From Mytilus trossulus (Eukaryota > Mollusca > Bivalvia > Mytilida > Mytilidae), in contig NC_086386.1 of the NCBI RefSeq assembly GCF_036588685.1, positions 69,438,682 through 69,502,681 on the forward strand: a DNA stretch of 64,000 bases. Reading direction: 5' to 3'. How positions within the stretch are numbered: position 1 is the first letter of the stretch; every line of letters starts with the position of its first letter. Below are positions 9,975 to 23,200 of the stretch, one piece after another. Both the position numbers and the translations under genes were made by a program. Under the pieces are notes generated by a model, which did not search any database, was not told the origin of the DNA, and saw only the letters and a list, made by a program, of their open reading frames with translations.

Positions 9975-10054
9975 CTACAATATTATCCTAAAATACAATT
10001 GAAATTTCAATATATGCTTAAGACTTGTTTTCCCAATAACATTGGCCAATAAAA

Positions 10055-10255
10055 TTGAGAAGGAAAATGGAATATGTCAAAGAGACAACAACCCGACCAA
10101 AGAGCAAAAAATTAAAACAGCCGAAGGCTTCCAATAGGTCTTCAACACAGCGAAAAATCCACACCGGAGGCGTGCTTCAGCTAGTCACTAAAAAACTACT
10201 TGTTCAGTGAAAAAAATCGTCATACTAAACTCCGACTGTGTGAAGTGCATTTCTT
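10055..10255 (+). repeat. Interspersed repeat, family E (partial)
   Basis: It carries gtcaaagagacaacaacccgaccaaa, then gaaggcttccaataggtcttcaac and cgtgcttcagctagtc. The same order occurs in the longer copy at 16040-16610. It is related in style to family A but distinct. Confidence 0.6.
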
Positions 10256-10631
10256 TCTACATCAACAAAAGATCAAACCTGCAAGTTTGAACGCCAACAA
10301 TTGATATATATTTAATTTAAGTACAATGTTTCTTTCAATAACGTTGGTTATTATACATGACATGTTTTAATAACCATAAATGTAGATTCGGTGTTATTTC
10401 AAAACTATAGAATTCACTTTATTCACAATTTGAATAGAGTCAATTAAATACACCATGGTACAATCTTAGAAATGGTCTATTTTGGAGGTTATACACGGTA
10501 TGTTGCTATTTTTCAACATTACTTTAAAATTGAACAACAGATAATATGACAAACATATAGGGACTATATTGAAATTTCCAAACCAATCTTTTTAAAATCA
10601 AACTTTCTATACATAATTTCAATATAAGAAA

Positions 10632-10905
10632 AGAGATGTGGTATGATTGCCAATGAGACAACTCTTCTCTAGATATCAAATAACACAGAAATTAACAAAT
10701 ATCGGTCACCGTACGGCCTTCAACAATGAGCAAAACCTATATCGCAAAGTCAGCTACAAAGGCCCGAAATTACAAATGTAAAAAAATTCAAACGAGAAAA
10801 GTAACGACCTAATTAATGTACAAGAAAAAGAACTAAAGACAAAGAAGTAATACAGCAACAAACGAAAACCACTGAATTACAGGTTCCTGACTTGGGACCG
10901 CATAT
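10632..10905 (+). repeat. Family A repeat, forward copy
   Basis: It begins gatgtggtatgattgccaat, passes caccgtacggccttcaac and ttcaaacgagaaaagtaacg, and ends near aggttcctgacttgggac. Confidence 0.75.
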
Positions 10906-11099
10906 AATGTTGGTCCAAGTGATGGACCCTCTTGCTTTGTGATTTGTTCATGCTTAGTTTTGACTATAGTATTACGATCATTCGATCGTGACCCCTTTTC
11001 GTTAGTATCCAACTATCTAAACTGTATTATCCGATTTTTCATCATTATTTATGTTTAATATCTATATGGGGGAAATTAACATTTATTTATAAAAAAAAA

Positions 11100-11156
11100 T
11101 ATAAATGGAAAGATTTTATCAGTAAGCTGCTTACTGATAAAATCTTTCCATTTATA
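11100..11156. repeat. Perfect 28-bp-arm palindrome
   Basis: The 28 bases from 11100 (tataaatggaaagatttt and onward) are exactly reverse-complemented at 11129-11156, with a single base between the arms. It lies 43 bases before the first visible exon of the FReD gene. It may be a tiny fold-back insertion; a recent origin is suggested by the absence of mismatches. Confidence 0.85.
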
Positions 11157-11199
11157 ACTATTTTATAAACAAATAAATGTACAAAAGTATTTATTCCAG

Positions 11200-11271
11200 G
11201 TCTGCTTCACACAAAAGTATGAGACTACCGAAAACGTTATTCGCTACGATGTTGGTTGCACTTATCCTGAG
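11200..11271 (+). CDS. FReD gene exon: middle loop of LU domain 1
   Basis: Phase 0 to 0, 24 residues ([13 protein letters not shown] then [11 protein letters not shown]). The spacing from Cys to Gly-Cys matches the CHEHEVG...IIGC segment of the second LU domain. Acceptor ttattccag, donor gtaata. The tempting ATG at 11219 lies in another frame. Confidence 0.75.
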
Positions 11272-14200
11272 GTAATATTTAATAGCTATCTTACATATTT
11301 ATTCTAAATATGTAATTTATTTGTTACTCAACGATCAACAAACATCCATCATCTTAAAATCCCTTTAATTGGGTTAAAATGGAGCAAATAACTGTGTTGA
11401 ATAAGTTACTGAAGTTGATCAGCGGTTTTTGGAATCCGTTTCAAAATAACAACTGAGACACAGAACCATCATCTCTTAGGGAGAGGGAGAGTTTGTAAAT
11501 TTTTATTACATTACTTTTATTCTTAAATGCTCAAAAGAAAAAGAAAATTAAAAAGAGAAGTGAAAAAAACAGGTTTCAATTAAATTGAAAAATTATAATG
11601 TTTCGAAAAGAAAACGTATTCCTTTACATGTATTGTACTGAAAGAATAGTTTGTTGGTTTCTTTTAGCAAAAAAAAGTGAACCAAGAGAACACCGTGCCT
11701 TTCCAAATGATCTACTCACACATACATGTAGCTCAAATACAGTACTATAACATGTTCAATCTACATGTAGCAGTGTCGCTCTTTAATCAAGCTCATTGTA
11801 GTATTTGAGTTGTTTTACAGATATGTCGTAAGGATTTAACTGGGAATCTGGTAGGACGTAGAAGTGACCATTCCCATATGATGTGTCAAAAATGTTGTAA
11901 TGGTTCTCATGTCTGTAATGATGATTTAACGTGTGACAATAGCTTAATAGGTAAGACTTAAAACAATAATATGAATGAAGGAGGAGGGGATGACAGCCAC
12001 TTAATTTCATAAAATCATATGGACAAGCGTCTTGTATAGGGTTGGGTTTTTTTGGTAAAAGGGAGACCATTCAATTGCTTTTTTAATGTTAAATCACAGC
12101 GACTATTTCATACAATACACTAACGTTTGATTAGTCTGTTAAAGTTATTTTATTTGTGTCCTTATAAAATCATAGGTGCTAAAGGCTGTAGGATACTATT
12201 TCAATAGTCTACGCTCGTCGTATACATGATGTAGTATGGAATGCCTTCGTCTGTCCGTCCGCCCATGTGTCGTGCAAAAGTGTCCATACTAATTTAATAC
12301 GAAGTAGAAAACAATTAATTTGCGGCAAAGATGATAAACCACAACAAAAAGTGCTTAATTTTGTACACCATATCCGGATTTCGACAATTAATGTCTCTTC
12401 AGTGATGTTAGGGATCGAAAAGTATTTGGAAGACCTTTTATTTTACCTCAATTTAGGATATACTCTTCAATTTTAAATAGTCAAAATATGATGAACGATT
12501 TAAATTTAAAAAAAAACAATATATTTCCTAATTATAATACTATGGAAAGCCACAGTGAACCCCCCGATTATTATTATTATCATTATTTTTTCCCCTTAGA
12601 AATACATGGATACAAATAAATCTTCAGCTTTGACAATCCCGCCGATTATTATAAATTCTACAATCTTCGGCTTTTCAAAATCTTCGGCATTTCAAAATCT
12701 TCGGCTTTTCAAAATCGTCGGCTTTTCAAAATCTACGACTTTTCAAAATCTTCGGCTTTTCAAAATCTACGGCTTTTCAAAATCTTCGGCTCTTTAAAAA
12801 TCTACGGCTTTTTATAATCTTCGGCTTTTCAAAATCTTCGGCTTTTCAAAATCTTCGGCTATGCAAAATCTTCGGCTTTTCAAAATCTACGGCTTTTCAA
12901 AATCATAGGCTTTTCAAAAATCTACGTTTTTTTATAATCTTCGGCTTTTCAAAATCTTCGGCTTTTCAAAATCTTCGGCTTTTCAAAATCTTTGGCTTTT
13001 CAATATCTACGGCTTTTCAAAATCTTTGGCTTTTCAAAATCTTCGGCTTTTTAATATCTTCGGCTTTTCAAAATCTTCGGCTTTTCAATATCTTCGGCTT
13101 TTCACAATCTTCGGCTTTTCAATATCTTCGGCTTTTCAAAATCTTCGGCTTTTCAATATCTTCGGCTTTTCAAAATCTTCGGCTTTTCAATATCTTCGGC
13201 TTTTCAAAATCTTCGGCTTTTCAATATCTACGGCTTTTCAAAATCTTCGGCTTTTCAAAATCTACGGCTATTCAAAATCTTCGGCTCTTTAAAAATCTAC
13301 GGCTTATTATAATCTTCGGCCTTTAAAATTTCACCGACGATTATTATCATAAAATGCAGACGCGGAACGTGCGCGGAACAGATAAATACATTCGAAGCTC
13401 TCTAGATTTGCATAATTTGGCTCATTACAACAAGAAACTTTGAGAAAGGTAGGTGTCTTTTGACAACTGGAAAACCTGAAACACGCAAGCAGAGTTGGTG
13501 ACCCCCCTTTTGAGAATGGCTGGATCCGCCCGGGAAAATGATGTGGCCATGAACATTAATTATGTTTACAAACTTGTAAGAGATAGCCGGACAAACAAAA
13601 TTATGCATCTTAATTAGATCATCTTACCACAGGAGTTTGAAATCCTATCAATAAGGGGGTAAAATATACCCTTATTAAAGGATTTCATTACGGACGAACA
13701 GACGAACGGACAGTATATATACACCCAACCTCTATTTTGTTACGGGGGCTTAAAAAATATCAATTGGCTTACGCACACACTTACAAAATATGTACATGCA
13801 TACTTACTATATAGTCTGCACGTGCTTGCGTGTGTAAGGTTTTCCAGTTGTCAAAAAACACCTTCATATCTCAAAGTTTCTTGATATAATGAGCCAAAAT
13901 ATGCAAATCTAGAGAGATTTGAATGTATTTCTCTGTTCCGCGTCTGCATTTTATGATAATAATCGTCGGTGAAATTTTAAAAGCCGAAGATTATAAAAAG
14001 CCGTTGATTTTTAAAGAGCCGAAGATTTTGAAAAGCCGTAGATTTTGAAAAGCCGAAGATTTTGAAAAGCCGTAGATATTGAAAAGGAAAAGATTTTGAA
14101 AAGCCGAAGATTTTGAAAAGTCGAATATATTGAAAAGCCGAAGATATTGAAAAGCCGAAGATTTTGAAAAGCCGAAGATATTGAAAAGCCGAAGATTTTG

Positions 14201-17200
14201 AAAAGCCGAAGATATTGAAAAGCCGAAGATTTTGAAAAGCCGAAGATTTTGAAAAGCCGAATATATTGAAAAGCCGAAGATTTTGAAAAGCCGAAGATTA
14301 TAAAAAACCGCAGATTTTTAAAGAGCCGAAAATTTTGAAATGCCGTAAATTTTGAAAAGCCGAAGATTTTGAAAAAGCCGTAGATTATGAAAAGCCGAAG
14401 ATTTTGGAAGATTTTGAAAAGCCGAAGATTTTGAAAAGCCGAAGATTTTGAAAAGCCGAAGATTTTGAAAAGCCGAAGATTATAAAAAGCCGTAGACTTT
14501 TAAAGAGCCGAATATTATGAAAAGCCGTAGATTTTGAAAAGTCGTAGATTTTGAAAAGCCGACGATTTTGAAAAGCCGAAGATTTTGAAATGCCGAAGAT
14601 TTTGAAAAGCCGAAAATTGTAGAATTTATAATAATCGGCGGGATTGTCAAAGCCGAAATTTATTTGTATCCATGTATTTCTAAGGGGAAAAAAATAATAA
14701 TAATAATAATCGGGGGGTTCACTGTGGCTTTCCATATAATACATACAGCAAATGATAAACATAAATATTTGATAAACATTAAATATATAGTATCAGTACG
14801 TGTTTTGCCTTTGCTATTTTAAAGGTTCATATATTAAGGTTCATTTTTATTTATCAACAGTTCGAAAGCAGAATTGTTTGAGCTGTAGTGAAGTCAAAAG
14901 TCCAGAATTGTGCACAAACATGACAGTCTGCCATGAACATGAGGTCGGGTTGTTTTTAAACTTGACATCTTTTAAACATACATCTGAATTAATCATAGGA
15001 TGTGTGTATTAATCCATATATATTAATATTTTCTAGCCTATTCATCCACTGAAGATTGGGACTTCCTTTACTCATGGGGCCGCTACCTATATATGCTGAA
15101 ATCGATAAACATAACCTATACACAAGCCCTTACTCTAAATCATAACACGATCATAATCAAATCCAATACGTATGGTCGCTCTGATCCGGTGCTCCGGAAG
15201 GGTTAACAATTCAGCTCCAATTAAAGTAAAAGCATCCATTGTATTTTTCTGTTAATTGGTATGACAGAGGACTGCGACAAAAAAGTAAAGGAAAACAATA
15301 TACACTTCCTTGCAGCACATAAGATAGACTAGTATCAAAAGTATATTAAAAAGAACTGGACTCAATGAGGAATAAACGACGTATTTAAGTCATTATATTT
15401 TTATCAATTCCTTTCGTTTGTACAAAATGTACGAGCTTGTACATGTTGTAGTCATTGCTGAAGATTCTTAAACGTGTTGAATGTATTGTTTATTTTCCTT
15501 ATCATACTAACAGTAAGTTTGCAAAATGAATTACAAAAAAATATTCAAATTCTATACTTTTCTATTTTTGTTGTTGAAAGGCTTGTTTTCTCCATAAATT
15601 TAAGACGGAAGATAATCAAGAAAACTTTGATCTTGGTTGCAAAGATAAATCTGTAAGTATTTAAAAGAAAGTTCCAGATTTACATTTTTTTTAAGAGACA
15701 ATCATTTCAACCGTCGTCACCAAAAGTGGACAAAAGACATATCCCGGATCAACAGAATCGAATCAGTCGTCTGCGCTTATGTACCAATTACATATATCTG
15801 GCCTCACGGTCATATAACTTTCGAGCATGATTTTTGTACTCAGACTTGAAAATCAACCAATCAAATTGCTGGATTTCATGTTTCGAGCCTGATTTTTGTG
15901 CTCCGAGCACTGAGCATAGATTTATGCCTTCAATGCCTGTTCTTAAAAATAAAATTAGGAGATGTGGCAAGATTACAAATTATACAGCAATCCACAAAAG
16001 ACTACAGAACAATTATGTGATTTAAGATTAGTTGGTGTATACAATTGAGAATGGAAATGGGGAATGTGTCAAAGAGACAACAACCCGACCAAATAAAAAA
16101 CAACAGCAGAAGGTCACCAACAGGTCTTCAATGTAGCGAGAAATTCCCGCACCCGGAGTCGTCCTTCAGCTGGCCCCTAAACAAATATATACTAGTCCAG
16201 TGATAATGAACGCCATACAAATTTCCAAATTGTACACAAGAAACTAAAATTAAAATAATACAAGACTAACAAAGGCCAGAGGCTCCTGACTTGGGACAGG
16301 CGCAAAAATGCGGCGGGGTTAAATATGTTTGTGAGATCTCAACCCTCCCCCTATACATCTAACCAATGTAGAAAAGTAAACTCATAACAATACGCACATT
16401 AAAATTCAGTTCAAAAGAAGTCCGAGTCTGATGTCAGAAGATGTAACCAAAGAAAATAAACAAAATGACAATAATACATAAATAACAACAGACTACTAGC
16501 AGTTAACTGACATGCCAGCTCCAGACTTCAATTAAACTGACTGAAAGATTATGATTTCATCATATGAACATCAGGCACAATCCTTCCCGTTGCCTTACTT
16601 TCAGTCGTGGTATACATTTAATTTACATAAACCTGCATGTTTCCATAAAATTAGTCTTGATATCCTATAACATCTTGCATGCTTCACTATAAGTATCCTT
16701 ATTGTTGATAAATTATATAAAAGTTGTTTCAGGTCTATAAAGAGGAGATAATTTTAGGTTTTTATTATTCTTTGTTGAATTTTAAATACAGCTTTATGGG
16801 GCTATTCTTGTTTCAGCTTTGTCTTCATGCTTCAACTAGTAACGGATTTGGCCGACGATCAACAATTGGCAGACATTTGGTATGTGAAAACTGTTGTAGC
16901 GGTTCCGACTCGTGTAATCGAGATCTTCTGTGTGGACATCATATGCGTATGTAAATACTATTGAGTTGTGATTGAAAAATTAAAGGGAAAACATTAAGGG
17001 GACAGAAAAGTGTACAATTATTCCAATAGACTAAGTACGAATTGAAGATTCTTTTATATGTCGCTTATTCAAAGGCTCACATAAAGAAAGTTGTGTTTAC
17101 TAATATTCCTTAATGTTAATTAATATATAGAGGAAGGAGATTGCCAATAAGTAGAACAACTACCCACCATAAATCAAATGAAGTGGATGTAATCAATAAA

Positions 17201-20200
17201 GGCAACCGTGCGAGGGCTGTATAACCAGTCAAGGTCGTTAAAAGCTTCCATCACCATAGACAATCGTACAACCTTCAACAATAAGAACAAACCATACTGT
17301 CTAATTATCGGATTTAAAAGGCTCTATATATAAAAAAAAAATACAAAACAATGCAATTGAGAAAACTTATGGCCTATGTTGGAACAAAACAATTTACGAA
17401 AATAAATGTGACAGACACGGACCAATGACAACCACTGAATTCGTTTATATTCATCTTTTTTAACTTGAAAACTATCTTTCTCCTGCATTTAGCAGCATGT
17501 GTTAGATTTCATGCCTATGATATATAAATTTATAGAACCAGATGTTGTGTCATGTTGATTGTTTACGTCAGAGTATTTGATAATTCTGTTATATTTTCTA
17601 TCTTTTATATCACGCATTACCCATTTACAGTGATACTCTAGTCTGAGTATGTTGTACTCTAAAAAAAATGCAAAAGATTTTCAAACAATAATAATTACAT
17701 TAGATGTATGTTTCATTATGATACTTCATTCTGATTGGCTAACTGTACATCACGTGTTATTCCGTAAGCAATTGCATTACTCCATAAAACTTTTCATTCA
17801 CGATAACACGTGGTCCCACAATAAAGTGCACAGGTAAATTAAATAAAACAATAATAAAATTCGTGTTTTCATGATCATTGCTAAAAAAAATGTAATTATA
17901 AGCATTGAATGCTTCTTTTTGTAACTTCATAGGGTTGTAAAAGCGTTGACCGTGCGCACATTTTAAGTATGAAGCGCTTCATACAAAATGTACTTCGGTC
18001 AACGCTTTTACACCCCAATGAAGTTACAAAAAGAAGCATTCAATTCTTAAATAAATGTTCTTCTGTTACTGTCTTACAGAAGAAGGACCTAACTCTACAT
18101 GTACCCTAAACAGCGAGTGTGACAGCAACCTTGTCTGTCTGTCCAGTCGATGTCAGTGTCTCTCTACTGACTACTTCTGGAATGGATTTGTTTGCATGAC
18201 AAGTATAATATAAATAATTATAATAACAATATTACTATTATTTTGCATTATGTTGCTGCTGCTTTATACCAAATACTAGTATTCATATAAATCATTTAAA
18301 TCGTATATTTGTCTTAATTAAAAAAATCACGCGGTAACAATTATTTGAAATATTGAAATAGAAATTTTAATTGCAGGCTCTGAAAATGATAAGTTCCATT
18401 TATATCATTTGGTTTATATTTAGAATGTAAGCCCATATGTTGATAATAAGTTGTCCTTCCTATCGTTGTCTGATTGAAGTCTCGTTCGTGTATATTTATC
18501 CATACATGTATGCACCTCATTCAACTTTATATGTGTATAGTTGTATTTTATTTTAATAAAGGAAAATCCATAAATGAGGAATGCGAGGAATCGAGACAAT
18601 GTAAATTGTCCTTACAATGCAGAAACAAAAAGTGTCAGTGTATAGAGTCAAACTACTGGACTGGATCCACATGCGCAGAACGTACGTTATTCAAATTTTA
18701 TGTTTTAACTTGAAATCAGCCAACTATTGTGGAAACAACAGCTATACTTATAAATATTTGCCTTATTGTACATGTTCATGTACAAACACAAATGTTGATA
18801 GGCTGCTTACATCCTGAGCGAACCGTTTTTTTTTCAGAAGTAACTTAAAGTTTCCAAATTGACACGTATGATGCCTTGTATTTCGACAAGTAAATTGCAA
18901 CCGGTGCCAATAGTGGAACAGAGAGTAAAGACCATAGTTATAAAAATGTTCCAATGTAGTTTCAAAAACTTGGTTTGTTATTTCAAAGTCTTGCAATAAT
19001 TTTATTTTAATTAATTATGTAGGAAAATCAGTGAATGGTACTTGTGCCACACTTATGGAGTGTAGAGACACATTGTTTTGTGTCCACTCAATATGTAGAT
19101 GTGACTACTATATTGGAGAAACATGGGATGGCTATTCATGCGGAACAGGTAAATGTGTGACTACTTTATTTTAGAAACATGGGATTGGTATTCATGCGAA
19201 ACAGGTAAATGTGTGACTACTTTATTGGAGAAACATGGGATGGGTATTCATGCGGAACAGGTAAATATGAAGAAATGATGAAGGGTGATATATAATACGC
19301 CAATAAGATAGCAATATTGACACCAAATAAACCAAGACATATTTATGAAATATAGTATTCAGTTGTTAACAAAGACCGGATTTGTTATAATACGAGCAAC
19401 ACGACGGATGCCACATATGGATCTGCTTACCCTTATGGGGCACCTGAGATCCCCTTCAGTTTTTGGTGGGGTTCGTGTTGTTTATTCTTTAGTTTTATAT
19501 GTTGTGTCATGTGTACTATTGTTTGTCTGTTTGTCTGTTTGTCTTTTTATATTTTTAGCCATGGCGTTGTCAGTTTATTTTCGATTTATAAGTTTGACTG
19601 TCCCTCTGGTATCTTTCGTCCCTGTTAAACAGCTCATATAATAACATAATTATATGGAAGTCATCTTACTATGCAGTACAGCATTGACAATGAATAAATG
19701 TAAATGTTCATTAATCGCTGAAAGTGACTTTAATAAATGTATCGTTGTTTGATTGTTTAATATATTTGTTCTTATCTTCTTTATGGTCATAAGTAAAATA
19801 TTTCAATGCGGATATGTGGTATCATTACCAATGACATATCTACCTACCAAAGCATGAGGATGAATTGTACTTTAGGGAATTGTATAGCCCCAGCTTCGCA
19901 ATTGTAGACTTTCAATTTATATGTAGCAACATGTATGGCAATCAGTACATTCATATGTAGTAAAAGTCCATATTTCAGGTCATGCATTTCCTATCACTAT
20001 TTCTAAATAGAGGAATTTTGCTCACAAGGAACCAATCAAACTCAAAGTTCCGGGCAAATGGTAAAGTTTAAAATAATCCCTTCGTATCTTTTACGGATGC
20101 TATCACCGGTTCGTTGATCGTTATGGAATATCTGTTTCACAGATGACGATGGATATGTTCTAATCGTCGTAACAAAAACACTCTTCTCTTTTTCTCGAAA

Positions 20201-23200
20201 CGAAGTCTACCGAATAATACTTATCACAGGGTTTTTACTGTCACGAGCAACATGACGGGTGCGACACATGGGGCAGGATTGTTTACCACTACATATCAGC
20301 TGAGATTACGCCTATTGTTAGGTGGGGTTCGTGTAGCTGAGTCTTTAGTGTCTATGTTGTGATTTGTATATGTTGTCTCTTTGTCATTTTTGCCATAGCG
20401 TTGTCACTTTATTTTCGACTTGTAAGTTTTTAATGTTTTTTGCATCTTTCATCTTTACTCTATAAAGACCTCGGCATAACAAATTCTGTAAAAGTTTAAA
20501 AGATAAACCAAGTTTTGCGGTATGACTACAACAACCAATTCATTGCAGACCCCTTACTTGCTATTGGGTCGAGAATAAAGAATGCTGAGAGTTTAAATAA
20601 GTCGTAGGGCAACAAATCCTCTCCATACCTTGTATAGTTGTATAACTTCACATAAGAACAAATCACCAAAAACAGTTGGACAAGGCTTGAACCTTCAGAT
20701 CGACCCTTTTAACCCTTTACAAAAAGAGAGAATACAAGGTACCGATTTGTAACTGTTAGCTATACCAGGGTTTTAATTTACCAAACTAAAACGAGTCTGC
20801 TGCACACATGTAAAATGTAAAGACGGCAGAAAAAAGATATTTTTCTCTTCATTCTCTATGTACGTATTTAAGCAACTGTTCTATAGTTGAAACTTACATT
20901 TTAAAAATAATATCTATTAAACGTTTCCACCTTAAATACTTTTGGAGTAACACTTTTCATCATAAACTAAAGTATACAATCATAACTTATTGCACTATCT
21001 CAAAGATGTAATTTTCCTAGTTTCAAAATCAATTTTAATTTTCCAGGACATTCTTTAAACGGTTCTTGTACATCAGCAGCAGATTGCAGATCTACTTTAT
21101 CTTGTGTTAATGGACGTTGCAGTTGTAACTCAAGTGAATCATGGAATGGCCATGAGTGTGTTACCAGTAGGTCTTGTGTTACTCAATTGTACAATTTATC
21201 AACTCGGAAGGGGCATCATTATTACTTTTCTTTACATAGTTTGCATTAAAAAAAGTTGAGATATTGTTACGTAAAATCAACCAAATATAACCCGCTGTAA
21301 TGAAACAGTAAAAAATAACTTTAAACAAAAAAAGCACCATTGTCGTACTCAGACTTAGACATTAACCAATCAGAATACCTCAGACTTAGACATCAACCAA
21401 TTAGAATACCTCGGATTTAGACATCAACCAATCAGAATACCGCAGACTTAGACATCAACCAATACTGTGTTTGGTGTTTTGTGCACAAAATGTGTACTAC
21501 AAGTTATGAGTAATGTTCGATGACCGACAGCCCAGGCCTCAATTTTGTACATCAGACGCGCTGCGTTTGTCTTTAACCGACTCATTTATGACACTCGAAT
21601 CAAAACTCTCTATATATGCTTAACGATTATCATTAATGTCTACACATTTCATTCATTTTGGAATATTCTTTTTGTTATGTACAGTAATAAGTGTAATATT
21701 ACAACTGACACCATGTTATATTCTCTTGGGCCGTATATGGCGATTATAAGAATGACAAAATAAGCAGCGTGTTCATTTGTATAAGTAAACACACAAAAAT
21801 ACTCAACTCCGAGGAAAATTCAAAAAAGAAAATCAAAAATCAAAAGGCAAAATCAAAAGTCCAAATACATCAAACGATAACAACTGTCATATTCCTGACT
21901 TGGTACAGGCATTTTCTAATGTAGAAAATGGTGGATTGAACCTGGTTTTATAGCTAGCTAAACTTCTCACTTTTATGACAGTAGCATCAAATTCCATTAC
22001 ATTGTCAACGACGATATTCAGTTTTCCACACGAATAATCATACAAACAATGTATGGGGTTTACATAAATCATATCAGACTGATACCAAAGGGAAGTATCT
22101 CAACGAACGAAAATCGAAGTACGTAAAGTACTATATAAGAATAATGTTACAATATGCAATACCAAAAATAACTACTTAGTATAGTAAATTTAACTAAGTC
22201 GTGTATTCAAGATTTGCAACTTGAAATTCAGCAAGCGACACTCAATAAACAGAGTCTGTATAGGCATTTGATGAGAATAGTATGACTTAAATCTATTTTG
22301 TATGTATAGTAATAAGACCATAACTTGCCATTTGTATACTATTATATATACATGTATGCAATTTATATGTATATCAAAGTAACATTTTAGGCCCCAGAGA
22401 GTGTGAGGATTTAATTATTTCTATATCTGGAATTTATACTATTTATCCCGGAGGTGGTACCCTTGCAGTTCAAGTGTACTGTGTTGTTGAAGCAAACAAA
22501 ATATGGACGGTTTGTATAGTATATTAAGACAATCTCCCGTTTGATGCATCTAAGATTTGCCGATTGTATATTGAGCACCGTTCATTACTGCATTTTGTTC
22601 TTGGTTACAATTGTAGCGATTGCATTTCTGCCGTTTTAAAAAACATGAGATGAACTTATTATTAAAGACAATCACAAAGCATACAGATAATATAAAAAAG
22701 AAAAATGTTACAACTCCCCACAAGACCAAAAGACACAGATAAACAACTATTGATCAACGTACGGCCGTTAACAATGAGCAAAGCTCATATCGCTATAAAG
22801 GACCACGATTTGACAAATGTAAAACAATGCAAACGAGAAAACGTACGGCATAATTTATGTACAAAATAATGAACGAAATACAGATATGTTACACTGAGCT
22901 ACAGGCTGCTGACTGGGACAGATTATACAAGCCGTTCTCGCCACATTCTGTATGTACCTGGTACACGTTCCCGCCACATTCTGTATGTGGCGGGAACGGC
23001 CTGTATAATGATAATGTACATTTGCAGCAACGTAAAAAGCATGTAGAAAGATCACGATTACACAACAATCAATACATTTCAGAAAACAATGAACCACTTG
23101 TATTATGACATGTTCTGGAGACGTAAAGTATTCCTTCAATTCAACGTGTTGACTCAACAGTAAATGCCCAATTAAGGTGGTATGGATGTCTAAAATAAAA

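Larger units (their letters stand above)
12541..14736. mobile_element. Large fold-back element with 17-bp tandem repeat arms
   Basis: The outer ends (tatggaaagccacagtgaac and its reverse complement ending at 14736) continue inward as inverted copies: an att-rich run, a ccttagaaatacatggatac block, then about 40 copies of a 17-bp unit (cttcggcttttcaaaat) on the left and the complementary unit on the right. An inner block (cagacgcggaac to caactggaaaacc) is again inverted near 13840-13970. A non-repeated centre spans about 13490-13835. The flanks carry TAATAC on both sides (12535-12540 and 14737-14742; up to 8 bp if the end base is shared), a target duplication. No transposase is visible. ORFs reading [13 protein letters not shown] are by-products. 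Confidence 0.88.

Noticed and set aside
11219..11271. An ATG opening a signal-peptide-like reading ([17 protein letters not shown]) before a donor
   Set aside because: Its phase does not fit the following exons and hits a stop after splicing. The other frame of the same exon gives an LU middle loop with a matching phase and homology to LU domain 2.
12606..14762. ORFs of 60-125 residues made of [17 protein letters not shown] repeats
   Set aside because: They come from translating a 17-bp tandem repeat in both arms of the fold-back element; all frames give the same text.
15474..15656. Hydrophobic reading that looks like a signal peptide
   Set aside because: No ATG in that frame; it begins at TTG and has no fitting downstream phase.
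21350..21463. CRISPR array
   Set aside because: The units are contiguous without spacers and the genome is eukaryotic.
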